A stretch of 64,000 nt of DNA from Glaciihabitans sp. INWT7 (GTDB lineage: Bacteria; Actinomycetota; Actinomycetes; Actinomycetales; Microbacteriaceae): positions 248,001 to 312,000 of the forward strand of contig NZ_CP043653.1 of assembly GCF_014217685.1 (NCBI RefSeq), in the 5' to 3' direction. The position numbers and the translations under genes were made by a program. The notes under the pieces are model-generated. The model did not search any database. It was not told the DNA's origin and worked only from the letters and a program-made list of their open reading frames with translations. Positions 8,569-16,264 of this stretch are shown here, piece after piece (positions within the stretch are counted from its first letter, which is position 1; each line of letters starts with the position of its first letter).

Positions 8569-9531
8569 TCAGTCCGCCGCTCTGATGATGATGGCCTCGG
8601 TCGAGGGATTGCCCTCGCCTGGTGCGACATAGACATCGGGCTCGATGTAGATCACCCGGGCGATGGGAACCTCGGCGCGCACCCGCGCCTCGAGATTGTT
8701 GATCGCGGCGGCGACCTCGGCCAGTTTCATCTTGGTGGGGAACGCGACCTTCGCCGCGACCAGCAGCTCATCCGGTCCGAGGTAGAGCGTCTTCATGTGG
8801 ATGAGGGACTCGACGTCCGAGTCGGCGTTGATCGCATCGCGAATGCGCACGGTGTCGTCGGCTGACGCGCCCTCGCCCACCAGCAGGCTCTTGGTCTCGA
8901 TGCCGAGCACGATAGCCACGAGCACGAGCAGCACCCCGATGAAGATGGTGCCGATGGCATCCCACACCCCGTCGCCGGTGATGATCGTCAGCACAACGCC
9001 GACGAGGGCGAACAACAGTCCCGTGAGGGCGGCGACGTCCTCGAGCAGCACTACCGGCAGCTCCGGTGCCTTGGCGTGCCGGATGAACGCGAACCAACTG
9101 TCCTTGCCTCGAATGTGGTTGGACTCCCGCACGGCGGTGCGCAGCGAGAAGCCTTCGAGCAGCATCGCGATGAGCAGCACCGCGATGGGGATCCAGGCAT
9201 TCTCGAGCGGATGCGGGTGCTGGATCTTGTTGATGCCCTCGTACAGCGAGAAGACCCCTCCGACGCTGAACAGGATGATCGAGACCACGAAGGCGTAGAC
9301 GTAGCGCTCGCGTCCGAAGCCGAACGGATGCTCGGCATCCGCCTGCTTCTTCGCGACCGAACCACCGCGCAGGAGCAGAAGCTGGTTGCCGGTGTCGGCG
9401 AGCGAATGCACGCCCTCGCCGAGCATCGAGCTCGACCCGGAAACTCCCCACGCGATGAACTTGGCCACGGCGATGCCGAGGTTCGCGGACATCGCCGCGA
9501 TGATCGCGCGTTTGCTGCCTTCGGTGCTCAT
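8569..9531 (-). CDS. Cation diffusion facilitator family transporter
   Basis: A 320-residue CDF protein with about six membrane segments. The metal-site motifs are GEGVHSLADTGNQ in TM2 and LEDVAALTGL in TM5; a cytoplasmic C-terminal domain follows from about residue 215. The family exports Zn, Fe, Mn or Co by proton antiport; the motif form (HxxxD/DxxxD variants) does not fix the metal. A TAGGAT box on the minus strand (9544-9539) lies 7 nt before the ATG, so it is probably leaderless and shares a palindromic promoter with proC. It is followed by the amidotransferase gene. Confidence 0.9.
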   Translation of the reverse strand: MSTEGSKRAIIAAMSANLGIAVAKFIAWGVSGSSSMLGEGVHSLADTGNQLLLLRGGSVAKKQADAEHPFGFGRERYVYAFVVSIILFSVGGVFSLYEGINKIQHPHPLENAWIPIAVLLIAMLLEGFSLRTAVRESNHIRGKDSWFAFIRHAKAPELPVVLLEDVAALTGLLFALVGVVLTIITGDGVWDAIGTIFIGVLLVLVAIVLGIETKSLLVGEGASADDTVRIRDAINADSDVESLIHMKTLYLGPDELLVAAKVAFPTKMKLAEVAAAINNLEARVRAEVPIARVIYIEPDVYVAPGEGNPSTEAIIIRAAD

Positions 9532-9538
9532 GCGGTCA

Positions 9539-9548
9539 ATCCTAGGAT
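9539..9548. promoter_or_regulatory. Palindromic bidirectional -10 element between the CDF gene and proC
   Basis: ATCCTAGGAT is a perfect palindrome that contains TAGGAT on both strands. The plus copy (9543-9548) is 6 nt before the proC ATG at 9555; the minus copy (9544-9539) is 7 nt before the CDF ATG at 9531. Both spacings match leaderless starts elsewhere in the window. Confidence 0.65.
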
Positions 9549-9554
9549 GAGGTG

Positions 9555-10388
9555 ATGAGCACCCTTCCGTCCATCGCCATTCTCGGAGCCGGTTCGATGG
9601 GGGGAGCGATCCTCAGCGGACTCCTCGCACCGTCGATCACCGTCGAGGACGGCATCCGTGTCACCAATCGCACCGAGGCCAAGGCCGCTGCCCTGCGGTC
9701 GGAGGCCGTCACCTCCTTCGCCCTCGAAGTCGATCCGACCGCGAATGTGACAGCGGTGACCGGGGCGCGAATCGTGCTCGTCGGGGTCAAGCCGGCGATG
9801 GTGCCCGACCTGCTGCGTGAGATCGCTCCCGCGCTCGCCGAGGACGCCATCGTCGTGAGCGTGGCTGCGGGAGTGACGACGGCCACGATGGAGGCTCTGG
9901 TGTCGCAGGTGGTGCTTCGGGCGATGCCCAACACGCCCGCGCTCGTCGGCAGAGGGGTCACCGGCGTCAGCGCCGGTTCGCGCGCGACGCCGGAGGATGT
10001 GGCGCTCGCGCTCACGCTGTTCGACACGGTCGGGCAGGTGCTCGAGATCCCCGAGTCCAAGATCGACGCGCTCAGCACGATCTCTGGATCCGGCCCCGCC
10101 TACGTCTTCTACCTGATCGAGCAGCTCACCAAGACTGCCGTGACGCTCGGATTCACCTGGCAGGAGGCCGCGACGATGGTGAACGGCACCTTCCTCGGCG
10201 CGGCGGAGCTTCTCGAGGCCTCCGGCGAGGACCCTTCAGAGCTTCGTCGCCGGGTCACCAGCCCGAAGGGCACGACCGAGCGAGCGATCTGGGAGCTGGA
10301 GAAGGCCGACCTGTCAGCGGTCTTCGACCGCGCGACTGCCGCGGCGCTCGCCCGCGCGCACGAGCTGGCGGCCCCGCCGGTCGGCTAG
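9555..10388 (+). CDS. proC: Pyrroline-5-carboxylate reductase
   Basis: 277 residues; last step of proline synthesis, reducing P5C with NAD(P)H. The N-terminal Rossmann motif is ILGAGSMGGAI and the family signature ISGSGPAYVFYLIEQL is complete, followed by the conserved VTSPKGTTERAI segment. The ATG at 9555 is preferred over GTG at 9552 because it lies 6 nt after a TAGGAT -10 box. The proC-bldC-bS22 order downstream is conserved in actinobacteria. Confidence 0.95.
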   Translation: MSTLPSIAILGAGSMGGAILSGLLAPSITVEDGIRVTNRTEAKAAALRSEAVTSFALEVDPTANVTAVTGARIVLVGVKPAMVPDLLREIAPALAEDAIVVSVAAGVTTATMEALVSQVVLRAMPNTPALVGRGVTGVSAGSRATPEDVALALTLFDTVGQVLEIPESKIDALSTISGSGPAYVFYLIEQLTKTAVTLGFTWQEAATMVNGTFLGAAELLEASGEDPSELRRRVTSPKGTTERAIWELEKADLSAVFDRATAAALARAHELAAPPVG

Positions 10389-10393
10389 CGCCA

Positions 10394-11068
10394 CTACTTC
10401 TCCAGGTTCGCGAATTTCTCGATATCGGCGGAGTTGCCGCTCACAATGATCAGGTCGTGGTCGGAGACCACCGTCTCCGCCGTGGCGTAGGTGAATTCCT
10501 GGCCGGGCGTCTTCACCCCGACGACGGTGATCCGGAACTTGCGGCGCACCCCCGACTCGGAAAGCGCCACACCGCGAATCGGCTTGGGCGGATGCATCTT
10601 CACCATCACGAAGTCGTCATCGAACTCGATGAAGTCGAGCATCCGTCCGGAGACGAGGTGCGCGGCCCGCTCACCGGCTTCGAGCTCGGGGAAGATCACG
10701 TGATTGGCCCCGATCCGCTCCAGGATCGTGCCGTGGGACTTGCTGATCGCCTTCGCCCAGATCTGGGGCACGCCGAGGTCAACGAGGTTCGCCGTGATCA
10801 GCACGCTGGCTTCGATGGATGACCCGACCGCGACGACCGCGATGGAGAAGTCCTGCGCTCCGATCTGCCGCAGGGCGTCGATGTTGCGCGCATCGGCCTG
10901 GACGGCGTGCGTCACGACCTCCGACCAGGTCTGCACGAGCTGCGGATCGGTGTCGATCACCAGCACATCGCGGTCGAGTCGGATCAGCTCGCCGGCCGCA
11001 GCCGTGCCGAACCGCCCGAGTCCGATCACGAGCACGGCGGCGTTGGCCGGAATGGAATCAACCGACAA
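10394..11068 (-). CDS. ktrA: Potassium uptake regulatory subunit (KtrA/TrkA, RCK domain)
   Basis: 224 residues: a TrkA_N (RCK) nucleotide-binding domain with GLGRFG at 16-21 and a TrkA_C domain in the last 80 or so. It forms the cytosolic ring that gates the KtrB membrane subunit in response to ATP/ADP or NAD(H). Its start overlaps the end of ktrB by 11 bp, so it is co-translated. It converges with proC, with the two stops 5 bp apart. Confidence 0.92.
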   Translation of the reverse strand: MSVDSIPANAAVLVIGLGRFGTAAAGELIRLDRDVLVIDTDPQLVQTWSEVVTHAVQADARNIDALRQIGAQDFSIAVVAVGSSIEASVLITANLVDLGVPQIWAKAISKSHGTILERIGANHVIFPELEAGERAAHLVSGRMLDFIEFDDDFVMVKMHPPKPIRGVALSESGVRRKFRITVVGVKTPGQEFTYATAETVVSDHDLIIVSGNSADIEKFANLEK

Positions 11069-12482
11069 TGGGCCTCTCTTCCGCTCGGTGGAACAGCTGT
11101 CGTCGGGTGCTCGCGGCGAGGGCCGCGGCGAGTGTCACTGTACCAACGCGCCCGAGGAACATCGTGGCCGCGAGCACGTACTTCGCCGCGTCCGGGAGAT
11201 TCTCGGTGAGGCCGGCGGAGAGCCCGCACGTCGCGAACGCCGAGATCACATCGAAGAGCACGAAGTCGAGACGCTCGCCGGTGAGCTGCAGAACGACGAT
11301 CGTCGAGACGGCCACCGTGGTTGCTCCCCAGAGCACCACGCTCACGGCGATGCGCACGACATCGGTGGGGATGCGGCGTTCGAAGGCCTCGACCTCGCTG
11401 TTGCCTCTGGCTTCGGCGAAGGCCGCGAGGAACAGAACAGCGAGGGTCGTCACCTTGATGCCGCCGGCGGTGGAGGCCGAACCCCCGCCGATGAACATGA
11501 GCATGTCGGTGACGAGCAGGCTCGATCCATTCAGCTGGCTGATGTCGATGGTCGCGAAGCCGCCCGAACGGGTCATCACCGACAGGAAGAGAGACTGCAG
11601 CACTCGCTGACCGCCGTCGAGGCCACCGAAGGTGTGCGCATTGGCGAACTCGAGACCGAAATAGGCAAGCGCTCCGATCACGAGGAGGATTCCGCTCGTG
11701 ACGAGGGTGAGCTTGGCGTGCAGGGACCAGCGCCGGGGCTTGCGCAGGCCGCGCGAGAGCACGTAGATCACGGGGAAGCCGATGCTGCCGAGCAGTACTC
11801 CGAGCATGAGCACCCCGAGGAACCAGAGGTCGTGGGCATACGGGGCGAGGCCTGTGGTGAGGGGAACGAAACCGGTGTTGGTGAAGGCCATCGCCGCGAA
11901 GTAGATCGACTGCCAGATCGCGTCGGGAAGGTCGACTCCGCCGAGAAGGATGCGAGGAAGGAGCGCGACGGCGATCACCGCTTCGATCACGAGAGTACTG
12001 ATGGCGACGGTCGCGAGCAGTCCGCCGATCTCCCCCAGCCGCACCGCCTGGCCCTCTGCGATCGGGCCCCGCTGGATCCGCAGCGGATTGCTGTCACTCG
12101 CGACCATCAATTTCGCTTTCAGGCCCAGCTTGCGCGAGATGACGAGCCCAAGGATCGACGCGAGGGTCAGTGCCCCGACCCCGCCGATCTCCACACCGAC
12201 GAGGATGACGCCGTTGCCGAAGGCGCTCCAGTTGGTCGCCATGTCAACCGTCGTGAGCCCCGTGACGCAGACGACCGATACCGCAGTGAAGAGGGCGTCG
12301 GCGAAGCTGGTTCCGGATGGCGCGGCCGTCGCCACCGGCAACGACAGCAGTGCGGTGAAGACGATGATCAAGCCGATGAACACGCCGACGGCGAACCGGG
12401 CCGGTGATGCCGACGCGAGATCTGTGAACGAATCCCGTGCCCGACCGAGCAACCCGGCGCGCACAAACGGTCTGGTGGCCAT
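11058..12482 (-). CDS. ktrB: Potassium uptake transmembrane subunit (KtrB/TrkH)
   Basis: A 474-residue channel-like K+ transporter with four M1-P-M2 repeats. The four selectivity-filter glycines are visible in VCVTGLTT, MAFTNTGF, MTRSGGFA and FATCGLSAG. It pairs with the KtrA gene that overlaps its 3' end. A GAGGGGA ribosome binding site precedes the ATG and a TACCAT box lies further upstream, so it has a short leader. Divergent from an ArsR-type regulator; no evidence links the two. Confidence 0.93.
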   Translation of the reverse strand: MATRPFVRAGLLGRARDSFTDLASASPARFAVGVFIGLIIVFTALLSLPVATAAPSGTSFADALFTAVSVVCVTGLTTVDMATNWSAFGNGVILVGVEIGGVGALTLASILGLVISRKLGLKAKLMVASDSNPLRIQRGPIAEGQAVRLGEIGGLLATVAISTLVIEAVIAVALLPRILLGGVDLPDAIWQSIYFAAMAFTNTGFVPLTTGLAPYAHDLWFLGVLMLGVLLGSIGFPVIYVLSRGLRKPRRWSLHAKLTLVTSGILLVIGALAYFGLEFANAHTFGGLDGGQRVLQSLFLSVMTRSGGFATIDISQLNGSSLLVTDMLMFIGGGSASTAGGIKVTTLAVLFLAAFAEARGNSEVEAFERRIPTDVVRIAVSVVLWGATTVAVSTIVVLQLTGERLDFVLFDVISAFATCGLSAGLTENLPDAAKYVLAATMFLGRVGTVTLAAALAASTRRQLFHRAEERPIVG

Positions 12483-12541
12483 CAGTCCCCTCGCGACAGG
12501 TAGTCATGGTACCCCCGTGCCGTGCCGGGTAGCCTGTCGGA

Positions 12542-13075
12542 ATGGCTGACATCTTTGACGTAGTTGCCGACGCGACCCGACGCGACCTCCTGCGCGTGCT
12601 GCTCGACCGATACACGGCATCCGACACCGCGCACGGACGAGCCAGTGCGGGAGAGATCAGTGTGGGCGAGATCGTCGAGAAGCTCGGGCTGAGCCAGCCG
12701 ACCGTGTCGAAGCACCTCAAGGTGTTGCGGGATCACGACCTGGTGACGGTGCGCGAAGAAGGCCAGCATCGCTACTACAGCCTCGACACGAGCCCGCTCG
12801 AAGACCTCGAGGATTGGCTCATCCCCTTCTTGAGCGCGGACTTCGATGGAGGCATCGACGAGGGCTCGACCGTGTTCGCGGCGTGGTCGGGCGTGCAGGT
12901 GCCCGAGCCGTTCCGGCGTGCGGCGGAGACGCTGCAGCATCCGACGGATGCGGGCACCGCTCTGGGTCGCCGGGCGGCCGAAGCGAGCATCCGGCTGCAG
13001 GATGCCCAGCACGATCTCGAGCGCCGGGTGATCGAACCGATCAAGAAGAAGCTCGGCCGACAAGGCGATCGCTAG
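12542..13075 (+). CDS. ArsR-family HTH transcriptional regulator
   Basis: 177 residues. The N-terminal 85 residues form an ArsR-type winged helix (SVGEIVEKLGLSQPTVSKHLKVLRDHDLVTVREEGQHRYYSL). No cysteine metal-binding motif is present, so it is not an obvious metal sensor. The C-terminal half is acidic and then helical and basic, ending in EPIKKKLGRQGDR; its role is unknown. TAGCCT at 12530-12535, 6 nt before the ATG, suggests a leaderless mRNA. Confidence 0.87.
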   Translation: MADIFDVVADATRRDLLRVLLDRYTASDTAHGRASAGEISVGEIVEKLGLSQPTVSKHLKVLRDHDLVTVREEGQHRYYSLDTSPLEDLEDWLIPFLSADFDGGIDEGSTVFAAWSGVQVPEPFRRAAETLQHPTDAGTALGRRAAEASIRLQDAQHDLERRVIEPIKKKLGRQGDR

Positions 13076-13226
13076 GCGGTTCGGCAGCCCCGCGCGGCGC
13101 GCCCGAACTGGGCTGTTGCCAGCGAGTCACATTAGCCCCTACAGTTACCGATTAGCACTCCAGTAACACAGGCGATCGAGTGTGTCTGTTCCCAATATCG
13201 CTGGAACCTAACAAGGGGCACCCGAC

Positions 13227-13421
13227 ATGGCACGCGATCTCTCCGAGGTGCGCTTTCTCACGGTGGCGGAAGTCGCCGACATGATGCGGGTGTCGAAGAT
13301 GACGGTCTACCGTCTCGTGCACGCGGGCGAGCTGCCTGCGATCCGCTTCGGCCGCTCCTTCCGGGTGCCGGAGTCCGCGGTCGTCGCGGCCATCGACACG
13401 CCGATCTCCGACGTCGGTTAG
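13227..13421 (+). CDS. bldC: BldC-type MerR-like developmental/transcriptional regulator
   Basis: A 64-residue single-domain winged helix (VRFLTVAEVADMMRVSKMTVYRLVHAGELPAIRFGRSFRVPESAV), close in length and sequence to Streptomyces BldC (about 68 residues). BldC proteins bind direct repeats cooperatively and control development or stress genes. AAGGGGCACCCGAC before the ATG carries the ribosome binding site. The gene order proC, bldC, bS22 fits the actinobacterial norm, but here a long repeat region separates bldC from bS22. Confidence 0.88.
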   Translation: MARDLSEVRFLTVAEVADMMRVSKMTVYRLVHAGELPAIRFGRSFRVPESAVVAAIDTPISDVG

Positions 13422-13863
13422 CCCGCGCCGGTCCCCATTGCTGCGTCCGACCCCATCGGTGGGTCGACCGTGTCGCTGCGTCGACCCCGTCGGTGGGTCG
13501 ATGGTGGACGCGGTCGATCCCGTGGCGGGGGATACGCCGGTTCGCGGCGGTCCCGTTGCGTCCGGGCGGGGGTTACGACTCCCTCCGCGAGGTGTTTTCC
13601 CCGCCGCGACGCCCGCGCCGGTCTCCATCGCTGCGTCCGACCCCATCGGTGGGTCGACCGTGTCGCTGCGTCCGACCCCGTCGGTGGGTCGATGGTGGAC
13701 GCGGTCGATGCCGTGGCGGGGGATACGCCGGTTCGCGGCGGTCCGGCTGCGTCCCGGCGGGAGTTACGACTCCCTCCGCGATGTGTTTTCCCCGCCGCGA
13801 CTCCCGCGCCGGGTATCGGATGCCCGCCGCGACTCCCGCGCCGGGTACCGGGCACCCGCCGCG
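13421..13863. repeat. 190-bp tandem repeat plus 32-bp partial units between bldC and bS22
   Basis: Two near-identical units start at 13421 and 13611 (GCCCGCGCCGGT), with about 190-bp period; the second has one inserted base. Each unit has two copies of a sub-repeat with arms GACCC and GGGTC around CATCGGT or similar, and a hairpin near its end (GGGAGT, loop TACG, ACTCCC at 13759-13774) followed by a GTTTTCC run. Two 32-bp units (GACTCCCGCGCCGGGTA at 13799 and 13831) continue to about 13863. The 570 bp between bldC and bS22 hold no supported gene; the many open frames here are GC-driven. Confidence 0.85.
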
Positions 13864-13994
13864 ACGCCGCCGGCGGACCACCGGATTCCCCGCCGGTTAG
13901 CACGTCGACAGCCGGACGGCTAAGATAGCCCGAGGCAATTTTTCCGTGGTTCTGATCGAACCCGGTCGTCTTCCGAACAACAGTTGAGGTCTTT

Positions 13995-14093
13995 ATGGGT
14001 TCCGTAATCAAGAAGCGTCGCAAGCGCATGGCGAAGAAGAAGCACCGCAAGCTGCTTCGCAAGACTCGTCACCAGCGTCGCAACAAGAAGTAG
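13995..14093 (+). CDS. Small ribosomal subunit protein bS22 (AURKAIP1/COX24 domain)
   Basis: A 32-residue, extremely basic protein that begins [19 protein letters not shown] and ends RRNKK; 20 of 32 residues are Lys or Arg. It matches the actinobacterial bS22 family seen in mycobacterial ribosomes and annotated elsewhere as AURKAIP1/COX24 domain protein. GAGG at about 13986, a short distance before the ATG, is the ribosome binding site. A weak promoter, TTAGCA (13897-13902) and TAAGAT (13921-13926) with an 18-bp spacer, lies upstream. Its place after bldC is conserved. Confidence 0.9.
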   Translation: MGSVIKKRRKRMAKKKHRKLLRKTRHQRRNKK

Positions 14094-14103
14094 CGTCGTG
14101 TGA

Positions 14104-14173
14104 GGGGCCGCGCCCCGTGCGTGACCCGACTACCGAGCGCCAGGCCTATCCGGCTTGGCGCTTTGTGTTTTCC
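14104..14173. terminator. Terminator hairpins after bS22 and the HAD gene
   Basis: A GGGGC-CGC-GCCCC hairpin (14104-14116) is followed by a perfect 7-bp stem AGCGCCA (14136-14142) and TGGCGCT (14156-14162), then TTGTGTTTTCC. It suits termination of bS22 and overlaps the 3' end of the convergent HAD gene. Confidence 0.6.
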
Positions 14174-14925
14174 GCGCGCACGGCGCGGCCCTCGCGACGA
14201 ACCCGACGCACTGCGGCACGGATGCTCGCGGGGTCGAGGCGCATGATCGGCCAGTCGTGGGTGCGCGCGTGTGCGGCGAGCGCGGCATCCGGGTTCACGA
14301 CTATGCGATTGCCCACCAGCTCGAGCAGGGGGATGTCGTTGCGGGAATCCGAATAGGCCCAGCAGTCCGCCAGATCCGCTCCGAGCGACGTCGCGAGTTC
14401 CTCGGCCGCGATCGCCTTGCGGGCGCCGTGCAGCACCGGACCATCGAATTCGCCGGTGAGTTTGCCATCCTGGGCCCTCAGCATCGTCCCGAGGGCGCCG
14501 GTGAGGCCGAGCCGACGGGCGATCACCGCAGCGATGTCGACGGGCGCGGCGGTGATCAGCCACACCTCGTGTCCTTTGCGGATATGCTCACGGGCGAGTT
14601 CGACCGTCTCCGGCCAGAGCCGCGACTCGATCTCACGCTCGTACACATCGTCGGCAAGCGTGGTGAGTTCGTCGGCGGGAAGCCCCTTCGCTAGCCCCAG
14701 GGCACGTTCCTGCGCGCTGGCGAAGTGCTTGACGTTCTCGCCGACCGTCACGAATCGCAGCTGGTGCCATCCAAAACTGAGCAGGTCGCGCACGCCGACA
14801 TGGCCGCGCTTCCAGGCGGCGCGGCTCACGTGATACGCGCTGGCGCCGTGCAGCAGGGTGTTGTCGACGTCGAAGAACGCGACGATCGGGCGCGCGGACG
14901 CCGATTCGGGCTGTGAGGCTGGCAT
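14146..14925 (-). CDS. HAD-IB family phosphatase (SerB1-like)
   Basis: 259 residues. HAD motif I is FFDVDNTLLHG with Asp19/Asp21; motif II lies in VWLITAAP; the motif III/IV region is CWAYSDSRNDIPLLELVG. It belongs to the HAD-IB group with SerB phosphatases and matches the position of M. tuberculosis serB1 near proC-bldC; the substrate may be a phosphoserine or another monoester. The start at 14925 is chosen because it puts motif I near residue 20 and has a TAGCAT box 8 nt upstream. The longer in-frame extension to 15210 runs antisense through the glutaredoxin gene. Confidence 0.85.
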   Translation of the reverse strand: MPASQPESASARPIVAFFDVDNTLLHGASAYHVSRAAWKRGHVGVRDLLSFGWHQLRFVTVGENVKHFASAQERALGLAKGLPADELTTLADDVYEREIESRLWPETVELAREHIRKGHEVWLITAAPVDIAAVIARRLGLTGALGTMLRAQDGKLTGEFDGPVLHGARKAIAAEELATSLGADLADCWAYSDSRNDIPLLELVGNRIVVNPDAALAAHARTHDWPIMRLDPASIRAAVRRVRREGRAVRAENTKRQAG

Positions 14926-14997
14926 GTCGCACCATGCTACGCGGGAGTTCTGAGCCAATCGCCGCACGGCCTCGCGCAACGCCGATACTGTTGAATC

Positions 14998-15264
14998 GTG
15001 TCCACGGCAGCCATCACCCTCATCGGTAAACCGGGCTGTCACCTGTGCGATGTCGCTCGCGAGACGATCGGCACCGTCATCGGGCAACTCGAGGCTGACG
15101 CCTCTGCTCCCCTCATCACCCTGGAGGAGCTGTCGATCTTCGATGACGAGGCGCTGCTCGATCGCTATGCGGACGAGATCCCCGTCGTGTTGATCAACGG
15201 GCGCGTTCACAACATCTGGCGCGTGGATCCCGAGCGGTTGCGCGCCGCCCTACTGGAGGTCTAG
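14998..15264 (+). CDS. Glutaredoxin family protein
   Basis: 88 residues with a thioredoxin fold and an N-terminal CHLC redox motif (Cys14, Cys17; GKPGCHLCDVARETI) and the cis-proline context EIPVVLING. Similar to the DUF836/glutaredoxin-like proteins of actinobacteria (compare Rv0508 in the same gene order). A GATACT box at 14984-14989 lies 8 nt before the GTG start. It is followed 3 bp later by the Dabb gene. Confidence 0.87.
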   Translation: MSTAAITLIGKPGCHLCDVARETIGTVIGQLEADASAPLITLEELSIFDDEALLDRYADEIPVVLINGRVHNIWRVDPERLRAALLEV

Positions 15265-15267
15265 AAG

Positions 15268-15567
15268 ATGCTCAAACACGTCGTGTCCTGGAAGGTCGCG
15301 GATGCCGCGAGCCCCGAAGGCCAGGAGAAGATCGCCTCGATCGTCGCGGGCCTCGAGTCGCTCGTGGGGGTTGTGCCGTCGATCCGCGCGCTGAGCGTGG
15401 GGCCGACGGTGGTGACCAGCCCCGACCACTGGGATCTCGCCCTCATCGTGGACTTCGACGACGAGGTGGGCCTGGAGGCCTACCAGGTGCACCCGGAGCA
15501 CCAGAAGGTCGGAGCCTTCATCCGCTCCCAGATCACGGCGCAGGCCTCTGTCGATTTCCTGGTCTGA
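15268..15567 (+). CDS. Dabb family (stress-responsive alpha/beta barrel) protein
   Basis: A 99-residue dimeric alpha/beta-barrel protein (MLKHVVSWKV ... DLALIVDFDDEVGLEAYQVHPEHQKVGAFI), a full-length Dabb domain. The function is unknown; family members include stress proteins and a few cyclases. It lies 3 bp after the glutaredoxin gene, in an operon. Its last codons are the first unit of a 19-bp tandem repeat that crosses the stop codon. Confidence 0.85.
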   Translation: MLKHVVSWKVADAASPEGQEKIASIVAGLESLVGVVPSIRALSVGPTVVTSPDHWDLALIVDFDDEVGLEAYQVHPEHQKVGAFIRSQITAQASVDFLV

Positions 15568-15609
15568 CGGCGACTTCCTGGTCTGACGGCCACTTCCTGG
15601 TCTGAGACC
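15553..15609. repeat. 19-bp tandem repeat x3 across the Dabb stop codon
   Basis: Three adjacent 19-bp units (15553-15571, 15572-15590, 15591-15609) share the core CTTCCTGGTCTGA with small changes. The first encodes the Dabb C-terminus and stop; the others look like duplications of it. Confidence 0.85.
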
Positions 15610-15616
15610 TCAGGCT

Positions 15617-16177
15617 CTAGCGGTTCTTGGCTGCGGCTTCCGCCTCGGCGCGAGAGTCGTAGACGGGCTCGTCTAGCACGTACACCAGGTCTTCGTTCGG
15701 AGCGACGAGCAGCAGGTCGGTCTCCTCGTCGGCGGCCTGGAAGTCGGCGGAGACCAGCAGCTCGTTGTTGAGATGCACCGTGAGGATGCCGCTTCCGGTC
15801 TCGAGCGACGCCACCTCGAGCGCGCTCACCGGCTTGCCGCCGGCCCGCTCCAGCAGCGCGGAGACCGCAGCGCCCACGCCCGTACCCGCCGCGAGGAACG
15901 CCTTCTCGTCGATGACGGTGTAGTCGTAGCGGGTGCGCACGGTGAAGGTGAGCTCCTCCGCGTCATTCTCTTCGTCTTCGTCCTCGTCGTCATAGAGATC
16001 GTCGAGCGCCTCGCCGTATGCACCGACCGCCTCCCAGAGCTCGCGGTCGACCTCGACCGCGTCATCGTCCTGGTCCGCGCCGGAGGCCAGGAGGGCGATA
16101 TGGGTCTCGAGGATCGTCTGCAGGTCGCGGCCCGCTTCGATGGCGGCCTGGCGGGGGTCGGGGGCGTCGTTGTTCAT
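15617..16177 (-). CDS. Hypothetical acidic protein
   Basis: 186 residues, acidic, with a run of Asp/Glu near residue 65 (DDLYDDEDEDEENDAEE), no signal peptide and no recognised domain. The C-terminal half (FTVRTRYDYTVIDEKAFLAAGTGVGAAVSALLERAGGKPVSALEVA) looks like a folded alpha/beta domain. The start MNNDAPDPRQ at 16177 is supported by a TACCGT box 7 nt upstream (16190-16185 on the minus strand). A longer frame to 16213 exists but has no signal. Confidence 0.65.
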   Translation of the reverse strand: MNNDAPDPRQAAIEAGRDLQTILETHIALLASGADQDDDAVEVDRELWEAVGAYGEALDDLYDDEDEDEENDAEELTFTVRTRYDYTVIDEKAFLAAGTGVGAAVSALLERAGGKPVSALEVASLETGSGILTVHLNNELLVSADFQAADEETDLLLVAPNEDLVYVLDEPVYDSRAEAEAAAKNR

Positions 16178-16213
16178 GCAGGTCACGGTAGCAGGCACGC
16201 CCCCGCACAGCAC

Positions 16214-16243
16214 GGATGCCCACGGCCTTAGCCGCGGGCATCC
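16214..16243 (-). terminator. Hairpin after the DUF1508 gene
   Basis: Perfect 8-bp arms GGATGCCC (16214-16221) and GGGCATCC (16236-16243) flank CGG/CCG and a 6-nt loop. No U-tract follows, so termination is possible but not sure. Confidence 0.45.
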
Positions 16244-16264
16244 GCTATTAATCAGGCGTGGCGG

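Noticed and set aside
13421-13863. CRISPR array
   Set aside because: Units are 190 bp and near-identical throughout, with no unique spacers, and no cas genes are in the window.
13438-14062. Several 130-210 residue open frames on both strands over the tandem repeat
   Set aside because: All frames are open because of GC content; translations are repeated Arg/Pro/Gly strings with no ribosome binding site or family.
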